This document shows positions 5,501 through 7,621 of a stretch of DNA of 7,621 bases, one piece after another (the stretch's first letter is position 1; every line of letters starts with the position of its first letter). The DNA comes from PUND01 sp046538345. Its GTDB lineage: Bacteria > Planctomycetota > Phycisphaerae > SM23-33. The position numbers and the translations under genes are program-made. Where the stretch lies: assembly GCA_046538345.1 (NCBI GenBank), contig JBKHJB010000108.1:1-7621 (forward strand). The letters are read 5' to 3'. The notes beneath the pieces were generated by a model. It searched no databases. It saw only the letters and a program-made list of their open reading frames with translations, and was not told where the DNA came from.

Positions 5501-7621
5501 AGACGCCGAAATCTCCAACGATGGAGCAAACGACTATCTGAATGTTCGAGACCAGAAGTCCCCGGAAGTACTGGAACACCGGGGCGTGCTGATGTGGGCC
5601 AAGGAGGACTTCCTCAACGGGGCAAGTTCGCAGAACGTCTATTTCGACGCCGACAGCGGGATGTCTATCTCGATTATCCGCTGGGAGTGGCTTAACGCCG
5701 GCCGATGGGTGGTTTCCGAGGGCGGCCAGCTTTACGTATCCGCCGCGACCTTCTCCGGAACCGGCGACCACAGCGTGGACCCCAACGCCACGCAGTGGGC
5801 GCCTTATGACCCGTCCGGACCTTACCAGTGGGACTTCGACCAGAACGCCGCTACTTTCACTACGCAGACCTTCACGGACATCCGAGCGGTCGGCGTGCTG
5901 CTGGAGCAGGACGGCGTAGCAGGCGGCGCCAGGGTGTGGCACCAGATAGATGGCTTCAGCGCCGACGCCGCCTGGGCGGCGGCGGAGGGGGATGTCAACG
6001 TCGTGGAGGACAGGCCGGTCAGCTCCATCGACGCCACCGACCCCGACACCACGGGGACGCCCGGAGAGTTCGTCATCAGCCGGACAGGCGACACCAGTGA
6101 GGACATGACCGTCAACTACACGGTCAACTACCTGGAAACCAACCCCGCCAGCCCCTACGACTACCAGGCCGAGCCCTCCCTGGACGGGACCATAACCATA
6201 CCCGTCGGCAGCGAGTCCGCCGTCATCACCATCACCCCTTACGAGGACGCCACCAGCACCGGCGACGACGTTGTACGACTGGACATCAGGCCCGGCGAGG
6301 GATACACGGTTTCCTCGAAAAGTTCGGCCACTATGGTTATCCCGGACTTCAGCGGACCGTTCGTTGATTTCGGCGCGGACTACCTCTCCAGCAGCAAGAC
6401 GCTCCGGCCCGGCGAGAACGGCGGAGCGGGCACGCACACGGTGGACGACTTCAACGACGACGGCGTCACCGACGCCATGCGGAGCTACGAGTTCAGCACT
6501 ACCACCCCGCTTTCTCCGCCGGTCTCCGACTCCTACGATGGACCCAGCGCAAGGTTTTACGGCGGTGTGGTGGGTATCGGCTACGGCGTGACTTCAGAAA
6601 ACTTCGATAACCACGACCTCGCCAACTCCGACCCCTACGACTACGCCAATATTCGTTTCCAGACCAGCGCGGCCAGTTCGGAGTTTCACACGGCCTTCGT
6701 CTGGGCCGAGGATGATTTCCTCGTGGGCGATTCGCCGAAGACCCTTGGCGACAACACCACGGTGCAGGTGAACTTCAAGCGATACGAGAGCTTGGGGTCG
6801 GCCCGCTGGCTGCTCGGCGACGGCGAGCAGTTCTACGTATCACAGCAGACCTTCAGCGGCAGCACTACTTGGCAAGGCCAGGCCGTCGGAGATTCCATGT
6901 GGGCTGTCTATTCGCCCAGCGGAACGGACATTGCCTTCGACGCCGACTCGGCCGTCTTCGATGTGGCCATCGCCGACATAGAGGTCCGCGAGGTCGGGTT
7001 CGTCACGACCGGCTACGGCAGCTCGTCGACTCGCCATTGGATCCAGTTCGACCAATTCTCCGTCCGCGCCGGGGACAATGTGTCGCCGAGCGTCGAGCAG
7101 CTCGAGCGTGTCGAGCCGGAAGATCAACGACCCGATATCCTCGAAAAGGTGTCCGTGGTGTTCAGCGAGAACGTCGCACCGTCCATAGAGGCGGACGACC
7201 TGATGCTCTATGACCTCGACGCCGGTGAGTACCTGGATGTCTCCGGCGCAATCTTCAGCTACGACCGTGCGAGCACGACCGCTACGTGGGACGTATCGGC
7301 CTTGGTCATCGCGCCGGGTAACTACGAGGCGCAGCTCGACACCGAGGCAATCCACGACAGGGCCGGCAACCTGCTGAACGACGGCGAGGACTTTACCTGG
7401 AAAGTTTCCGTCGCCCACACCGCCGATGCAACACTTGACGGATGGGTGGACGACGCGGACTTACAGAGAGTCTCCGACAACTGGGATCCTACCGGTAGCG
7501 GCAATCTCTGGGCGAACGGCGACGTGGACGGCGACGGAGCGGTCGGCAACACTGACTTCGCCGCCATCCTGGCCAACTGGAACCCGCTTGTCGGCGACGT
7601 CAACTCCGACGGGTACGTCGA
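2559..7621 (+). CDS. Giant LEPR-XLL surface protein with propeller, PKD, Calx-beta and dockerin-like repeats (3' partial)
   Basis: The frame stays open for 1687 codons to the window end without a stop. I read these parts: residues 25-36 LEPLEPRVLLSA (LEPR-XLL motif, in place of a classical signal peptide); about 38-490 a beta-propeller-like region with SBBP-type repeats, such as SYLGGLGEDAVRGVAI at 47-62 and GRVYLTGNS near 389-397; PKD domains at about 504-588, 589-675 and 835-897, each with the W-x-FGDG motif (Trp544, Trp628, Trp866); a jelly-roll-like domain at 679-826; module A at 905-1139; Calx-beta at about 1145-1264 with DYQ at 1201; module B at 1268-1506; an Ig-like Big_5/SbsA-type domain at 1508-1617; and dockerin/EF-hand-like loops starting at Asp1623, Asp1655 and Asp1680. 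Only two cysteines are visible (18 and 285). The composition is acidic and rich in Gly, Asp and Thr, as in extracellular calcium-binding proteins. No enzyme domain was recognised. It is probably a secreted or cell-surface adhesive protein, and its function is unknown. Confidence 0.9.
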   Translation, partial: MQPDEARTSVEYHDESPCRRQWIGLEPLEPRVLLSAGSTMMDFSAASYLGGLGEDAVRGVAIQDSGTVVLAANISDATPGGLSPTLLNDATADSPGAVIRLSQDGQTVLSVTRLADRVLDLAVDDSGNLYVAQWEQGFSKLNSAADEIIWSKTTLDLGFDNVQRIDAGPSGYSAVLGGGLLDSGSNLGNHVRVFDPDGNELGGTDSGKWKNDVAIHEPSETVVYLGYRNATDGGSGLPVQISYYRGMEYDGNIKYTGYDWSGDPESDRYLNSPTNNMADTRGYRCSIGDDGYLYLAFESAGGNNIFRYDPFDIDQSMNLSGADQWHSPYNISDQHIAYFGRYHPDTGELVVDQDTGKAAGTHFLTRLSDGSANTARVKLGDIQADASGRVYLTGNSAWGLPLSTHPEDPDGTSFNPGVNGNYLGGGYLLVMGSTFSSRIYSTRLTGGWAHAVAAAELPDGQVHVAFGGSTDNELYVVDGDQMASGGGTDGWYGIVPDAGGDNANNPPTADFTRASAGSSDGSTTIEFDAGASSDPDGDPLSYIWHFGDGTRATGQVVQHTFDVGGSKTVTLIVRDDATGWSTLSSTVGAPNAAMSITPRTGTAPVEMTFDASGTTDPDDDLADLTFEWDFGDGNTATGQIVTHTFERGGVFNVRLTATDPYGGAGVTEEYVGVATPGGISVRLDFQSSESNPAPGYIGVPLVEYDTQRGYGWKEITGDFGTSSYTGDALYSDYHHFSKYPSNPMDGTFLLDIPDGTYTVLARFSHKDSHSFPGVTAEGMRETGSIYGAENLNVTKTFDVTVEDGRLEFDFIRPYWFVSGLEIFDTGPSNQPNPSNSFVIDPNFGESPLEVGFRALGEEDGSLTYEWDFGDGAFGAGREVSHTYSDAGDYNVTLTVSGAGTSGTIVNFGGDYVASGVGINERRILNIDADGDGEADDSVTTTDFGIEPGAPFIDVGNGTPGGRIYGGIAGIRIGDPTGGGFSDAEISNDGANDYLNVRDQKSPEVLEHRGVLMWAKEDFLNGASSQNVYFDADSGMSISIIRWEWLNAGRWVVSEGGQLYVSAATFSGTGDHSVDPNATQWAPYDPSGPYQWDFDQNAATFTTQTFTDIRAVGVLLEQDGVAGGARVWHQIDGFSADAAWAAAEGDVNVVEDRPVSSIDATDPDTTGTPGEFVISRTGDTSEDMTVNYTVNYLETNPASPYDYQAEPSLDGTITIPVGSESAVITITPYEDATSTGDDVVRLDIRPGEGYTVSSKSSATMVIPDFSGPFVDFGADYLSSSKTLRPGENGGAGTHTVDDFNDDGVTDAMRSYEFSTTTPLSPPVSDSYDGPSARFYGGVVGIGYGVTSENFDNHDLANSDPYDYANIRFQTSAASSEFHTAFVWAEDDFLVGDSPKTLGDNTTVQVNFKRYESLGSARWLLGDGEQFYVSQQTFSGSTTWQGQAVGDSMWAVYSPSGTDIAFDADSAVFDVAIADIEVREVGFVTTGYGSSSTRHWIQFDQFSVRAGDNVSPSVEQLERVEPEDQRPDILEKVSVVFSENVAPSIEADDLMLYDLDAGEYLDVSGAIFSYDRASTTATWDVSALVIAPGNYEAQLDTEAIHDRAGNLLNDGEDFTWKVSVAHTADATLDGWVDDADLQRVSDNWDPTGSGNLWANGDVDGDGAVGNTDFAAILANWNPLVGDVNSDGYV
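5271..5975 (+). repeat. Module A: first copy of an unassigned ~235-residue domain
   Basis: Residues 905-1139 of the giant protein. The module opens with VNFGGDY, followed by a calcium-loop-like DADGDGEADD at 927-936, RIYGGIAGI with Tyr964, VLMWAKEDFL with Trp1013, GRWVVSEGGQLYVS with Trp1050, ATFSG, WAPYDPSG, and VWHQIDGFSAD at the end. The same landmarks recur in the same order and spacing in module B. I do not recognise the family; the beta-rich pattern suggests a sandwich or jelly-roll fold. Confidence 0.7.
6360..7076 (+). repeat. Module B: second copy of the unassigned ~235-residue domain
   Basis: Residues 1268-1506. It matches module A landmark by landmark: FVDFGADY, the acidic loop DDFNDDGVTDA at 1296-1306, RFYGGVVGI with Tyr1334, FVWAEDDFL with Trp1382, ARWLLGDGEQFYVS with Trp1417, QTFSG, MWAVYSPSG and HWIQFDQFSVRAG. 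Distances between the landmarks agree closely (Tyr to first Trp 48 versus 49 residues; first to second Trp 35 versus 37). The two copies are divergent, so this is an old duplication. Confidence 0.7.

Noticed and set aside
5499..6437. Long antisense open frame (312 codons) on the - strand
   Set aside because: It is opposite module A and Calx-beta; its translation is Val/Gly/Arg-rich with no recognisable motif and it has no convincing ribosome binding site.

Overview
The window is GC-rich, bacterial, and coded entirely on the + strand. It most likely comes from a planctomycete (Planctomycetota, perhaps Phycisphaerae). The main evidence is the N-terminal LEPLEPRVLLSA motif (the LEPR-XLL signature of very large planctomycete surface proteins) in a multi-domain PKD / Calx-beta protein that ends in dockerin-like Asp-Gly repeats. 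The assignment rests on protein style only; there is no rRNA or other phylogenetic marker here.

Positions 1-2343 hold a compact three-gene operon for a metal-ion ABC importer of the ZnuABC/TroABCD/MntABC type. It contains the C-terminal part of the periplasmic metal-binding protein (1-732, cut by the window edge), the ATPase (729-1532) and the eight-or-so-helix permease (1525-2343). The genes overlap by 4 and 8 nt, so translation is probably coupled. Together they would capture a divalent metal (Zn2+ or Mn2+; the sequence does not settle which) and carry it across the inner membrane. The binding protein belongs to a CPGHF-type variant and lacks one canonical histidine ligand.

Positions 2344-2558 are a 215-nt intergenic region. 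It holds a 7-bp inverted repeat, a plausible sigma70-like promoter (TTGTTG-N17-TAAAAT), a strong imperfect hairpin in the predicted leader, and a good Shine-Dalgarno sequence.

Positions 2559-7621 are one uninterrupted reading frame of at least 1687 codons that runs off the window. It encodes a giant secreted or cell-surface protein. In order it has a LEPR-XLL motif, a beta-propeller-like region with SBBP-type repeats, two PKD domains, a jelly-roll-like domain resembling those in rhamnogalacturonan-lyase-type proteins, a third PKD, an unassigned ~235-residue module (A), a Calx-beta domain, a second copy of that module (B), a Big_5/SbsA-like Ig domain, and at least three dockerin/EF-hand-like loops. 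There is no catalytic domain that I recognise in the visible part. The protein looks like a calcium-dependent adhesive or carbohydrate-associated scaffold, and nothing in the sequence ties it functionally to the upstream transporter.

The most notable unexplained element is the duplicated A/B module that brackets the Calx-beta domain. I see no mobile elements, CRISPR arrays, tRNAs or rRNAs.
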